Source: Deltaproteobacteria bacterium (GTDB lineage: Bacteria > Myxococcota_A > Polyangia > DRWM01 > JAAZOP01). From it: DNA of 64,000 nucleotides. The stretch covers positions 22,257 to 86,256 of the forward strand of contig JACRCX010000055.1 in assembly GCA_016218815.1 (NCBI GenBank), in the 5' to 3' direction. The translations under genes and the position numbers were made by a program. This document shows positions 1 to 9,600 of the stretch, one piece after another. The notes below the pieces were generated by a model. It saw only the letters and a program-made list of their open reading frames with translations. It did no database searches and was not told the origin of the DNA. Numbering within the stretch: the stretch's first letter is position 1; each line of letters opens with the position of its first letter.

Positions 1-864
1 CGGCGCCGGGGCCGCAACCTTCGAAGACGGCGGCACGGCGGCCACGGCCGCGGTCGCCACCCCCACGGCCGGTCCCGGACTCGGCAGCGCCGGCGGCAGC
101 GGCATCGCCGGCTGGTCCACCGGATAGCTGACCTCGGGCACCTCGCTGCGCCACGACTTCCACGTCAGCGCGCCCAGCGCCGGACGCTCGGCCCGCGCGC
201 TGAACGCGTGGTCGAACACCGCGACGTTGATGTACTTGGCCTCCGCTCGCCCCGCCGCCTCCGCGCGAAGCCGGTTGTAGTACGTCATCAGCAGCGTGTT
301 GATCCCCTCGCGCGTCGTCCCCGGCGGGACCGAGACCAGCCGCTCCCGGTACCACAGCGACGACCCGCTCTCGGGCTCCTCGTTGCGCGAGAAGAACAGC
401 TCGTGCTCCGGCACCGGTTCCGGCGGAGGAGGCACCGAAGGCGCGACGGGCGCCGGTGCCGGCGCGGGAGCGGGAGCGGATGCCGTCGCCGGGGGCGGAA
501 GCGTCGGGAACGCCATCATCGGCGCCGCCGACGGCTGCGACGGGAGCAACGAAGCACGCGGCGCCGCGGGCAGCATCGAGCGGCGGACCGCCGCCGCGGC
601 CACCGCCTCGGGCGGCGGCGTCGGCACCGGTCTCGGCTTGTAGTCCAGGTCGCGCAGCACGAAACCGCGCCGCGCCGACGGATCGAAAACCTGCACCGAT
701 CCGTCCTCGCGGATCTCGCACGTGTACGCCGTCGAGTTCTTCGGCGACTCGGCCAGCTCCCGCAACGCGGCCGTCAACGCCGCCTTCCAGTTCTCGGCCT
801 CGACGGTCACCGTGGCGGGCTGCCCCGCCTTGGCCCGGTCGGGCACGTGCACTTCCCACTTCAT
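1..864 (-). CDS. Pro/Ala-rich hypothetical protein, C-terminus cut by window edge
   Basis: I do not recognise this protein. It starts at ATG 864, preceded by a good GGAGGTG ribosome site, and runs in frame to base 1 without a stop, so at least 288 residues are present and the C-terminus is missing. The first ~85 residues look like a compact domain (MKWEVHVPDRAKAGQP, then TVTVEAENWKAAL). A long Pro/Ala/Val-rich linker follows (about residues 90-155), then a second short conserved-looking block containing SSLWYRERLVSVPPG and KYINVAVFDHAF, then another Pro/Ala linker. No signal peptide or membrane segment is visible, so it is probably cytoplasmic. It lies 58 nt downstream of the degenerate GGDEF gene and is probably last, or nearly last, in the PrkA operon. 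The real strand is certain; the function is unknown. Confidence 0.75.
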   Translation of the reverse strand, partial: MKWEVHVPDRAKAGQPATVTVEAENWKAALTAALRELAESPKNSTAYTCEIREDGSVQVFDPSARRGFVLRDLDYKPRPVPTPPPEAVAAAAVRRSMLPAAPRASLLPSQPSAAPMMAFPTLPPPATASAPAPAPAPAPVAPSVPPPPEPVPEHELFFSRNEEPESGSSLWYRERLVSVPPGTTREGINTLLMTYYNRLRAEAAGRAEAKYINVAVFDHAFSARAERPALGALTWKSWRSEVPEVSYPVDQPAMPLPPALPSPGPAVGVATAAVAAVPPSSKVAAPAP

Positions 865-922
865 CGCGCCCAGCACCTCCACCCCGCCTCCACGCCCCCC
901 GCGAGTCGATCCCGGATCACCG

Positions 923-1561
923 TCACCGCAGCTCGTCCTCCGCCCAGTCCAGGACGTCCGAGGGATGTGCGAAGTCCGGATGGGGATACGTCCGTATCAG
1001 GAGCGACATCTCGATCTCCGGCGGAATGGTCGCCGCCGCAAGGCTGCGGATGCGGTTGACCAGCCCCTCCGCCGCCTTCTCGTTGGTGTGCGGCAGGATG
1101 ACCGCCGCCTTTCGCCGGTAGAGGAAGACCATGTCCGAACGCCGCAGTCGCTCCATCAAGAGGTCGATCAACCCCTGGTGGTGGATCGGATCCGCGTCCT
1201 CCTTCAGGCTCACGAACATCAGCGAGAAGGGCTCCTTGTACCGCTCCGCCCGCGCCAGCTGCTCCTTGAGACGCTTGCGCAGGTACCGCCCCTCCAGCAT
1301 CGGAACCGGATCGACCCCCCCCTCCAGCACGAAGATCAGGATGTCCCGCAGGTCCTGCGTCGACCACTCCCGCGTCGGGATCATCTTCCCCGCCGCCGCC
1401 AGGATCTGCCGCACGAAGGCCGTCGCCATCTCCCGGTCCGTCGTGACGGCCGTGAAGCTCATCAGCGGCAGCACCAGCACCTGCTGGCTGTCGGCCTTGC
1501 CCAACGTCAGACCAGTGGTCGACGTCGTGCTGGGACCTTGATCGTGGTCGTCGCGATCCAT
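923..1561 (-). CDS. degenerate GGDEF-fold protein
   Basis: 212-residue protein whose C-terminal ~130 residues follow the diguanylate cyclase (GGDEF) pattern. There is a helix YLRKRLKEQLARAERYKEPF, then a strand FSLMFVSL where active enzymes carry the first metal aspartate, then SDMVFLYRRKAAVILPHTN where the signature loop should be. The GGDEF/GGEEF motif itself is replaced by RRKAA and the metal-binding aspartates are absent, so cyclase activity is not expected. A c-di-GMP or GTP sensing role, or a purely structural one, is inference. The first ~60 residues include a Ser/Thr-rich head and LPLMSFTAVTTDREMA. It lies ~100 nt downstream of prkA on the same strand and is probably co-transcribed. 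Confidence 0.8.
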   Translation of the reverse strand: MDRDDHDQGPSTTSTTGLTLGKADSQQVLVLPLMSFTAVTTDREMATAFVRQILAAAGKMIPTREWSTQDLRDILIFVLEGGVDPVPMLEGRYLRKRLKEQLARAERYKEPFSLMFVSLKEDADPIHHQGLIDLLMERLRRSDMVFLYRRKAAVILPHTNEKAAEGLVNRIRSLAAATIPPEIEMSLLIRTYPHPDFAHPSDVLDWAEDELR

Positions 1562-1662
1562 CGTGTCGCACTCGACCCCGCACGGCGTTGCCGGCCGGGG
1601 AACCCACGCCGCGGGAAGTTATCACGGAGCCGCGGGTCCCGCCAGGGTCGATCTCCTCCCCG

Positions 1663-3951
1663 TCAATTCCCCCCCGCCGTCCGCACCCGCTCCCGCACCA
1701 GATACCCCACCGCCTCCCGCGCACAGTGCCGGCAGTAGCCGTGGTCCTTGAGCAGCACCTCCAGCATCGCTCCCGTCGGCGCCCGCTCCTCCGCCGGCAG
1801 CGCGCCCGGGTCGTCGAAGTAGATCAACAGCCGCTCCGCCATCCGGTGGATCTGCGGCCGCCGCTCGTTGAGCACCGCCCGCCGGATGCGCCGCATCATG
1901 TCGGCGAAGAGCTGCACCACCACCACCGCCTTGCCCGGATGCTCCGTGCGGTGCGCCCCGATCCGCGTCATCACCTCGTTGCGGAACGCCGCCGCGTCCG
2001 GTCCCGCACCCGCCCACTTCTCCACCTGCCCCATGAACGACTCGTCCGCGTCCCGCTCCTGCCCCGTCGCCTTGTCCACCACCCGCTCCTGCTTCACCCA
2101 GTGCCGCAGCTCCTTCACGTACCGCTCCACCATCTCCGGGAACCGCTCGTCCTCCACCAGCCCCGACGAGTTCCGCACGTCGTCCTCGATGCGGTCCAGC
2201 ACCAGCCGCCGCAGCGCCTCCAGGATCGCTCCCTGGTCGTGGAATCCCCCCTTCTCCGCCGCAACCTGCAGCCACTGGTAGTCCGACGCGTGCCGCCGCA
2301 GCTCGTCGATCTCCGCCAGCACCCCGAACGGCGACAGACACACCCCGTCCCCCCGCTGCGCCGCCAGCAGCAGCACGCTGCGCACCTCGCGCGGCGATGC
2401 CCCCGTCAGCCCCTCGTAGTCCGTCTCCTCCGCCTGCTCCGCCCGCAACGCCGTCACCGCCGTCGCCAGCGCCTTGAGGTCGTCCGGGTCCAGCCCCTCC
2501 ACCGGCCCCTCGCCCGCGTACAGCGCCGCCTTGCCCTCCACGCTCAGCTCCTCCAGCAGCCGCGAGACCGGCGCCGCGAACTTCGACGGGTCCGGCCGCC
2601 GCAAGCGCGTCATCACCGCCCACCGCGCCGCCGCCTCCACCGCGTGCGGCGCCACGTGCCGCTCGATCTGCGGCACGATGTGCACCTCGTAGATCTCCCG
2701 CTCCAGCGGCACCTCCCGCAGGTACGGTACCCGGATCAACGCCAGCCGCCCCCGGAACGACGGGAACTCCGGATGCCGCCGGAACGCCTCCAGGTGGATC
2801 TCGTTGCTCGTCGCCACCAGCACCGCGTTCAGCCGCAGGATCGAATGCCCCAGCGTCACCTCCCCGTCCTCGATCGTCGTCAACAGGTACTTGAACGCGT
2901 CCAGCGGCCGCTTGAGCAGGTCGTCGAACACCACGATCCCGCCCGCCCCGTCCACCAGCTCCCCGAACGGCTCGAACAACGCCACGTTCTGCAACGCCGT
3001 CGGCAACGCCCCCAGCGAACGGTCCGCCGTGATCTGCCGCTCCCCCGCGTCCACCGACATCTGCGGCCCGATCGTGATCGCTCCCCGCCGGTAGCCCCGC
3101 GACACCGTGTACCGCTCCACCTGCACGTGCGCCAGCACCCGCCGCAAATCCCCCTCGTACGCCGTCGCCAGCGCGTCGAAGATCTGCCGGCACTTGTGGC
3201 ACAACCCCGACCGCCCGATCAGCTCCGGCAACCGCACCTCGCCCCGGCCCGCCAGCGCCGCGTCCAGCACCTCCCGCCGGTACGACTCCGGCAACAGCAT
3301 CAGCGGATGGTCCCGCACCTCGCACGACAGCCGCGCGTCGATGTCCCCCTCCTCCAGCCTCGCGTAGCTGCCCGCCTTCCGCACCGCCGCCCGCCCGCTT
3401 CCCCCGAACCCCAGACCCCCGCCATGCTCCACCTTGTCCGTCGGGAAGATCCAGTTGAACCGGTACAGCGCACCCTCCGGCGTGCTCGAGTAGTCCTCCA
3501 GCGCCCGCACGATGCACTGCACGAACGTCGTCTTGGACGACCCGTTCGGGCCGTGCAGCAGGATCAACCGGTTCGCACGCCCGTCCCGCACGAACCCCGA
3601 GAGCACCCGGTAGAACGCCCCCTGCGCCCCCTCCTGCCCCACCAGCCGCTCGCCCCGGCCCCCCGCGAACGCCTGGTCGAACAGCCGGAAACGGTTCACC
3701 CGCCCCCAGGGACGCTGCTCCTCCACCTGGCCGTGATGGTCGAACGCGTCCCGCAAATACGTCGACGCGTCCCGCATGTGCACCCGCGGCTCCGCCAGCA
3801 CCAGCCCCAGGTACTCGTCGTACGTCAGGATCTGCCGCCGCTCCGCGAACGTCCTCGCCGCCCGCTCCGCCAGCTTCCCCAACAGCCCGTCCGGATCCGC
3901 CGCCGGCTTCGGCGGCGGCTGGCTCGGTCGCGACTTCGTCTCGCGTGCCAC
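1663..3951 (-). CDS. prkA: PrkA-family AAA+ serine protein kinase
   Basis: 762-residue homologue of PrkA/YeaG (E. coli YeaG is about 640 residues, so this one is longer). The N-terminal part has the PrkA AAA+ module: Walker A LLHGPNGSSKTTF (about residue 125), IVVFDDLLKRPLDAFKYLL as the Walker B/PrkA signature, and LVATSNEIHLEAFRRHPEF as the sensor region. The C-terminal third contains helical PrkA-type sequence and a CRHC motif near the end. PrkA proteins have been described as serine kinases and, in Bacillus, as a AAA+ protease; both activities are family knowledge. GTG 3951 was chosen because GAGGAG lies 5 nt upstream; it follows the upstream lipoprotein stop by 2 nt. The usual yeaH/spoVR partners are not in the window. 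Confidence 0.9.
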   Translation of the reverse strand: MARETKSRPSQPPPKPAADPDGLLGKLAERAARTFAERRQILTYDEYLGLVLAEPRVHMRDASTYLRDAFDHHGQVEEQRPWGRVNRFRLFDQAFAGGRGERLVGQEGAQGAFYRVLSGFVRDGRANRLILLHGPNGSSKTTFVQCIVRALEDYSSTPEGALYRFNWIFPTDKVEHGGGLGFGGSGRAAVRKAGSYARLEEGDIDARLSCEVRDHPLMLLPESYRREVLDAALAGRGEVRLPELIGRSGLCHKCRQIFDALATAYEGDLRRVLAHVQVERYTVSRGYRRGAITIGPQMSVDAGERQITADRSLGALPTALQNVALFEPFGELVDGAGGIVVFDDLLKRPLDAFKYLLTTIEDGEVTLGHSILRLNAVLVATSNEIHLEAFRRHPEFPSFRGRLALIRVPYLREVPLEREIYEVHIVPQIERHVAPHAVEAAARWAVMTRLRRPDPSKFAAPVSRLLEELSVEGKAALYAGEGPVEGLDPDDLKALATAVTALRAEQAEETDYEGLTGASPREVRSVLLLAAQRGDGVCLSPFGVLAEIDELRRHASDYQWLQVAAEKGGFHDQGAILEALRRLVLDRIEDDVRNSSGLVEDERFPEMVERYVKELRHWVKQERVVDKATGQERDADESFMGQVEKWAGAGPDAAAFRNEVMTRIGAHRTEHPGKAVVVVQLFADMMRRIRRAVLNERRPQIHRMAERLLIYFDDPGALPAEERAPTGAMLEVLLKDHGYCRHCAREAVGYLVRERVRTAGGN

Positions 3952-3953
3952 CG

Positions 3954-4445
3954 TCACTCCTCGCCCACCACGACCGTCCAGCGCTCCGCCGACTCCCGCG
4001 TGATGCACCGATCGGCATTGCACAGGCCGAACTTCAGCTTCAGCTCCACCGGCCGCTCCCCCGCCTCCGCCGCCACCAGCGGGACCTCGAACCGCAGCTC
4101 CGTCTCGTCCAGCTTCGCCGCCGCATCCTTGCGCAACGGCGAGGCCGGCGCCGTGAAACCCGCCGCCTCCACGATCTCCAGCTTCACCGGGTACTCCACG
4201 TTCACGTGCCACGGCGCCACCCCCGTCGCCGAAAGCACCGCCGTGACCGTCCCGCCGACCTTCACGACGTCCTCATGCCGCGCCTCGATCCGGAACTCCT
4301 GCCCCTCCGCCGGCGCCGCCGCCGCCCCCGCCCCCGGCGCCGGCGCGCCCGCCGACTCCTTCGCCTTCCCGCAGCCGCCTGCCGCCCCCGCCGCCACGAC
4401 CGCCACCGCCAGGCCCCAGGTCCATCCACCACGTCGCTGTCGCAT
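3954..4445 (-). CDS. lipoprotein, twin of the upstream lipoprotein
   Basis: 163-residue lipoprotein: a short basic N-terminus (MRQRRGGW), a hydrophobic stretch and a lipobox ending GGC at about residue 25. The mature part begins with an Ala/Gly/Pro linker and continues with a beta-rich domain containing APWHVNVEYPVKLEI and KLKFGLCNADRCI. It is clearly paralogous to the gene just upstream (4475-5020), which has EPWHVNPDYRAKL and FKFKFGLCDS. The conserved WHVN and GLC...C positions suggest a small immunoglobulin-like fold with a conserved cysteine pair. ATG 4445 has GGAGAGG upstream. The stop nearly abuts the prkA start, so translational coupling is likely. Function unknown. Confidence 0.85.
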   Translation of the reverse strand: MRQRRGGWTWGLAVAVVAAGAAGGCGKAKESAGAPAPGAGAAAAPAEGQEFRIEARHEDVVKVGGTVTAVLSATGVAPWHVNVEYPVKLEIVEAAGFTAPASPLRKDAAAKLDETELRFEVPLVAAEAGERPVELKLKFGLCNADRCITRESAERWTVVVGEE

Positions 4446-4474
4446 CCGCTTGCCCTCTCCGCGCCGCCCCGCCG

Positions 4475-5020
4475 TCACTCGCCGGCGACCGTCCACGTCC
4501 AGCCCAGCACCTTCTCCCGTACCTTGCACTCCCCCGCCTCCACGCTGTCGCACAGCCCGAACTTGAACTTGAACTCCACCGGCCACTCCCCGACCTCGAC
4601 CGGAACGACCGGGATCTCGAACCGCAACTCCGCCTCGTCGCACTGCGCCGCGTCCCCCAGCTCCCGATCCGGTCCCCCCGCCCGCCACTCGCTCGCCGCC
4701 AGCGTGAAGTGCTCCACCGCCACCGCCGTCAGCTTCGCCCGGTAATCGGGGTTCACGTGCCACGGTTCCCGACCGCTCACCACGAAAACCACCCTCGTCT
4801 CCTCCCCCACCCGCACGACTCCCTCGCGCCGCGCCTCCACCACATAATGCGTCCCCTCGACCGGCGCCGCCGCGACCTCCTCGACCTCCGCCGTTCCCCC
4901 ATCCACCACCGAACCCTCGGGCGTCGGCTCCGCCGGCCCCGGACCGTTCCCGTTGCAGGCCGCCCCCGCCCACACGGCCAACGCCGCCACCCGCCACCAC
5001 CCCCGACCTCCCGCCGTCAT
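4475..5020 (-). CDS. lipoprotein, first gene of prkA operon
   Basis: 181-residue lipoprotein. The start MTAGGRGWWRVAALAVWAGAACNG gives a hydrophobic signal ending in AAC; ATG 5020 is preceded by GGAGGAGGG, which decides the start over an upstream in-frame ATG. The domain repeats the plan of its downstream twin: a V-rich strand region, EPWHVNPDYRAKLTAV, then VEFKFKFGLCDSVEAGECK. The pair probably arose by tandem duplication and both precede prkA, so the envelope proteins and the cytoplasmic AAA+ kinase may belong to one stress-response unit (inference). No known family is recognised with certainty. Confidence 0.85.
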   Translation of the reverse strand: MTAGGRGWWRVAALAVWAGAACNGNGPGPAEPTPEGSVVDGGTAEVEEVAAAPVEGTHYVVEARREGVVRVGEETRVVFVVSGREPWHVNPDYRAKLTAVAVEHFTLAASEWRAGGPDRELGDAAQCDEAELRFEIPVVPVEVGEWPVEFKFKFGLCDSVEAGECKVREKVLGWTWTVAGE

Positions 5021-5272
5021 CGCCTCGCCCTCCTCCACCTCGACCCGACCTCCCTCCGTCGGCGGGCGGTATTGAACCATTCGCGCCCGACGGAAGCAAC
5101 GCCTCGCTGCGCGGCATCCTGCCTCACCCGGGGACATTTGCCTGTCCCGACCCGGGACGCCTGCCCGAGGGTTGTCCCAGGATCATTGGCGATCCCGTTG
5201 GCGGCGCGTGGCACGGCACGTGCTGCTCTCCGATCGGGGAAGGACGCGGGCACGGGCGAAAGGAGGCGTGCA

Positions 5273-5944
5273 ATGATCCGGACGAGCCAGTGGTCGCTCG
5301 CGCCGCGCCACAGGACGGCGCCCAGACCGAAAGCGTCCTCGGAAGAGGACATCACCTCCCAGATCATCCGCCCGTCGAACACCTCGACCTCCCCCGGCGC
5401 CCCGGGCCCCGCCCACCCCCGCGACACCTCCGACCTGTTCGCTGCCCCCTTGGCCACCGCGCAGCCCGCGACAGGCTCCGCGAGCCTCGCGCCGGCCCGG
5501 ACCGCCGCGCCCGGCGCTCCCCCATCGACCTCGTTCCCCCCGCGCCCCCGCGCCGTCACCGAGGCTCTCGTCCCTCCGGCCCGCCGCCGCGCCGAGGTGC
5601 GCAAGCCGCTGCACATCGGAGTCGAGCTGCTGCGCCGCGGACACGACAATCCGGAGTTCGCCATCGGTGCCGACCTCAGCCCCTCCGGCGCCCTCGTCTT
5701 CTCCGACGTCGCCCTCGACCCGTCGGACTACGTCGTCCTCCGCTTCCGGCTCCCCTGGTCGGACGACAAGTACGCCTTCCTCTCCGAAGTCGTGCGCGTC
5801 CAGTCCGCGCCCGAACAGGAGCTGGGTGCCCTCTTCGGCTTCGGACTCCGCTTCCTCGACGTGTCGCCGTCCGAACGGCTCGGCCTCCGCGAGGAGCTGC
5901 AGGATCTGCCCCCCGCCGTCGCCTGGGTGCCCCAGTCGAACTAG
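5273..5944 (+). CDS. PilZ domain protein
   Basis: 223-residue protein with an unstructured Ser/Pro/Ala-rich N-terminal half (~100 residues) and a C-terminal PilZ domain. The c-di-GMP binding signatures are both present: RRAEVR (RxxxR) at the domain start and DLSPSGALV (D/NxSxxG) ~27 residues later. The domain continues with VVLRFRLPW and ends GLREELQDL. The AAAGGAGG ribosome site 7 nt before ATG 5273 fixes the start, although the frame is open much further upstream. PilZ proteins act as cytoplasmic c-di-GMP receptors; no catalytic partner domain is present. It is divergent from the prkA operon. Confidence 0.9.
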   Translation: MIRTSQWSLAPRHRTAPRPKASSEEDITSQIIRPSNTSTSPGAPGPAHPRDTSDLFAAPLATAQPATGSASLAPARTAAPGAPPSTSFPPRPRAVTEALVPPARRRAEVRKPLHIGVELLRRGHDNPEFAIGADLSPSGALVFSDVALDPSDYVVLRFRLPWSDDKYAFLSEVVRVQSAPEQELGALFGFGLRFLDVSPSERLGLREELQDLPPAVAWVPQSN

Positions 5945-5980
5945 ACCCGTCGCCCCGCCCTCCGCCCGCCTGCCGCGAAC

Positions 5981-6008
5981 TTGCCGGTTTCCGCCCATGC
6001 GGTAGGAT
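5981..6008 (+). promoter_or_regulatory. candidate sigma70-type promoter
   Basis: TTGCCG at 5981-5986 and TAGGAT at 6003-6008, separated by 16 nt, 30 nt upstream of the lipoprotein ATG at 6038. Pattern match only. Confidence 0.35.
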
Positions 6009-6037
6009 CCCGCACGGAAGGAACCTGGGAGGTCACC

Positions 6038-6520
6038 ATGGCAACCACGTCCGGCCGAGGTCTCGCGCTCGTAGCCGTCCGATCGCTTGCCGCCGCCGCC
6101 GCGCTCGCCCTGGGCTGCGGCGACGACACCCAGCCGCAGGATGTCGCCGAGGTCGACACGTACTTCCCGTGCACCGAAGAGATGTGCACCGCCGGGCACA
6201 CCGTCTGCTGCGGGCCGGCCGCCCCGCCCGGCATCTGGGACTCCCGGCGCCTCGGCTGCATCTGCCCCGGCGCCGACGCCGACGCCGACGGCGATGCCGA
6301 CGGCGATGCCGACATCGTGCCCGACGCCGATGTCGACGCCGACGTCACCCCGGACGCCGATGAGGACGTCGCCCCCGACGTCGACGACGACGTTCCCGTC
6401 GACGTCGATGACGACTCGACCCCCGACGTCGACGACGACATTCCCGCCGACGTCGTCGACGATGTCCCCCCGGACGTCGAGGAAGCCGACGCCACCGAAG
6501 ATTCCTTCCCCGGGGAGTAG
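6038..6520 (+). CDS. Asp-rich lipoprotein
   Basis: 160-residue lipoprotein: signal peptide MATTSGRGLALVAVRS followed by an Ala/Leu stretch and the lipobox LGC. The mature N-terminus carries a small Cys module (CTEEMC, then TVCCG, then LGCICPG). The last ~85 residues are almost entirely Asp/Ala/Val/Pro repeats (DADADGDADGDAD then VDDDVPVDVDDD), a strongly acidic tail that could bind divalent cations or act as a spacer. The start is set by GGGAGG 5 nt upstream of ATG 6038. It stands alone between the PilZ gene and the large kinase. Function unknown. Confidence 0.85.
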   Translation: MATTSGRGLALVAVRSLAAAAALALGCGDDTQPQDVAEVDTYFPCTEEMCTAGHTVCCGPAAPPGIWDSRRLGCICPGADADADGDADGDADIVPDADVDADVTPDADEDVAPDVDDDVPVDVDDDSTPDVDDDIPADVVDDVPPDVEEADATEDSFPGE

Positions 6521-6543
6521 CCCCTCCACACACTCCCCTTCCG

Positions 6544-6646
6544 GACCAACGACCAAGAACCAACAACCACGCGCGCCGCCCCCCCGGACCAAGAACTCCT
6601 CCTTTCGTCCCACCAAGAACCAACAACCTCCCCCCCACCTTGACAC
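6544..6646. repeat. dispersed ACCAAGAACCAACAAC-type repeat, two copies
   Basis: The intergenic stretch before the kinase holds two copies of ACCAAGAACCAACAAC (around 6552 and 6611) with interrupted variants (GGACCAACGACC, GGACCAAGAACTCC). A related variant, CCGGACCAACAACCAAGG, lies at about 24726. The sequence is C/A-rich and unlike the surrounding coding DNA, and is probably an intergenic dispersed repeat. Confidence 0.5.
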
Positions 6647-6679
6647 CCCGCCCGCCGCGTTCGACCATCGCCCCTCGCC

Positions 6680-9600
6680 ATGGGCCAGCGCGACACGCAG
6701 CGGACGCCGCCCCCCGTCGGCCCCGCACCGGGCGCCGTCGTCGGCGGCTTCGTCCTCGGCGACCGCCTCGGCGAGGGCGGCATGGGCGTCGTCCACCGCG
6801 CCCTCGGCCCGGACGGCCGCCCCGCCGCCATCAAGTTCCTCGTCGCCTCGACCACCAGCGGCAAGGAGGCCGCGCGCCGCTTCGCCCGCGAGGCCGCCAT
6901 CCGCATCCCGCATCCCAACGTCTGCCAGGTGCTCGACGCCGGCCACGCGCTTGACGGCACCCCCTGGATCGCCATGGAGCTGCTCGAAGGCGAGAGCCTC
7001 GAGGCCCGGCTCGCTCGCGGCCGCCTGCCGCCCGCCGAAACCGTCGACCTCGGCGTCCAGGTCTGCCGCGGCCTCACCGCCGCGCACGGCGCCGGCATCG
7101 TCCACCGCGATCTCAAGCCGTCCAACCTCTTCCTCTGTCGCGACGGCACCGTGAAACTCTTCGATTTCGGCATCGCCCTCCTGTGGTCCGGCGAGGCCAC
7201 CCGCATGACCACCGCCGGGATGATCCTCGGCACCCCGTGGTACCTCTCGCCCGAACAGGCCCGCGGACAGGCCGATCTCGACGCCCGCACCGACGTCTGG
7301 TCCCTGGGCGTCGCCCTCTGGGAGGGCCTCGCCGGTCGCGCACCCTTCGCACGCGAAACCCCCCTGGCCAGCGTCGTCGCCGTCCTGATGGAGGACCCCC
7401 CGCCCCTCGCGGTCGTCGCTCCCTCCGCACCGCCCTCGCTGGGCGCCGTCATCGAACGCGCGATGCGCAAGGTGCGCGAAGAGCGCTGGCCGGACGCCGC
7501 TTCGTTCGGCGACGCGCTGCGGTCCGCCGATCTGACGACCGCGCCTGCCCTCCCCGTGCCCCCCTCCGAACCCTCCCGCTCCATCCCGCCCGGCGAGCAG
7601 CGGGTCGTCGCCGTCCTCCTGGCCCAGGGGGTCCGGGACCGCGAGGCGCTCGAGGCCGCCGTGCAGGAGCAGGGCGGATTGTTCATGCCCCTCGTCGGCG
7701 GACGCGCGCTCGGCCTCTTCGGCGGCGACGCCTGGGAAGGCGACGAGGTCGCCCGCGCCGCGACCGCCGCGTCCGCCTCGCGCGCCGCCGCCGCCTGCAT
7801 GTCCGTCTCGTCGGGCCGCGCCGCCCAGAGCGGCGCCGGCCTCGCCGGCTCCGTGCTCCAGGCCGCCGAGGCCGGCTGCAAGCTCGGCCTGGCCGGCGTC
7901 GCCGTCGATCCCGAGGCCGCCCGCGGCCTCGGAGACTCCTTCGAGCTGCGCGATGCGGCCGGCGGCTTCACCGAACTGCCCGCCGCTCGACCGTCACGCG
8001 ATGCCCTCCCCCGCTCCGACGAGCAGGGCGCCTCCGCGACCTTCGGCCGCCAGGCCGAGCTGGCCGTCATCCGCCAGGCCGTCGAGCGCCTCCTCGACGA
8101 GCGCCGCGCCGCCGCCCTGCTGCTCTCCGGCCCCCCCGGCATCGGCAAGAGCCGCCTGCGCCGCGAGGCCGCGAGGCTCGTCGCCGCGGCCGCGCCCGCC
8201 GCCTGGGTCCTCACCGCCCGCGGCGAGACCCTGCGCCGCGAGACCGCCTTCGCCCTCGTCCTCTCCGCGCTCCGCGACCATGCCCAGCTCGGCGCCATCC
8301 GCCACGGCTGGCCCCGCCTCGACCCCGCCGCCCCGCTCCACGAACGCCGCCTCGCCGTCCTGCGCCTCGCGCTCGAGGCCGTCGGCGAGCAGGGCGGCGC
8401 CCCCGCCTGGGTCGGCGTCCTGGGCGAGCTGCTCGGCGTCGACGTCGGCGAGGCCGCCGCCGCGTCCGCCGCCGCACCCCGCGATCCCCAGGTCGTCCGC
8501 GACCGCTTCCGCATGGCCCTGCTCGACTACTTCGGCGCGCTCGCCGCCCGCGCTCCCCTCGCGCTCCTCGTCGAGGACCTCCAGTGGGCCGACGCACCCT
8601 CGCTCGAGCTGCTGGAAGACCTGCTCGACCGCCACGCCGACCGCCCGCTCCTCGTCCTGGCCACGGCGCGACCCGAGCTGCGCGAGTCGGGGCGCGAGCC
8701 GTTCGCCGGGCTGGAAGCCGTGCGCCTGCAAGTCCGCGGCCTCGCCGTCGCCGACGTCGCTCGCCTCGCCGCCGCCGTCGCCGGCCGCTCCCTGTCCGAC
8801 GCCCTCGTGCGCTCGGTCGCCGAGCGTACCGCCGGGAACCCGCTGTTCGTCCGCGAGATCATGCTCGAGCTCCGCGAGCGCGGGTCGCTCGACGCCGGCG
8901 CGTCGGATCTGCCTCTGCCGTTGACCGTCGAAGCTGCCGTGCAGTCGCGCCTGGATCACCTGCGGCTCGTCGAGAAGGACCTCTGCAAGCGCGCTGCCGT
9001 GCTCGGCCGCCCGTTCGCGACGCCCGAGGTGTCCGCGCTGGGCGTGGCGGACGCGGAGCACACGCTGGAGTCGCTGTCGCGGCAGGAAATCCTCGTCGCG
9101 CGCGGGCGCGCCCGCGGCGGCCGCGACTGGCAGTTCCGCAGCACCCTGGTCGCCGACGTCGCCTATCGCATGCTCGCGGACGACCTCCGCGCGGAGCTGC
9201 ACCGCCGCGCCGCCGGCTTCCTCTCCTCCGCGCCCCAGGCGGAGCCCGAAGAGGTGGCGACGCACTTCGAACGGGGAGGGCAGCCGGCGCAGGCTGCCGC
9301 CTGGTACCGCAAGGCCGCGCGCGCCGCCGCCGAGCGCGGCGATTCCGTGACCGTCGTGCGCTGCGCCGAGCCGGCGTTGCGCGATGCGCCGGCGGGGGAG
9401 GGCGTCTTCGAGCTGCACCGCGACTACGCCGTCGCCCTCGGCTACCTCGGCCGCCGCGAGGAGCAGGAGCGCGAGCTGGGACTCGCCATCGTCGCCGCCC
9501 CGCGCGATGCCGACCGCGCGCACATCCTGGTCTATCGCGCCGAGCTCTTCTGGCGCACGGGGAGAATGGCCGAGGCGTTCGGCGCCGCGGAAGCGGCCGT

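Noticed and set aside
1588..4566. 992-residue open frame on the + strand
   Set aside because: It is Arg/Pro/His-rich shadow sequence opposite prkA and the twin lipoproteins, without ribosome site or recognisable motif.
6271..6510. possible CRISPR-like tandem repeats
   Set aside because: Units are 6 bp, imperfect and translated as Asp/Ala linkers; no spacer structure and no cas genes.
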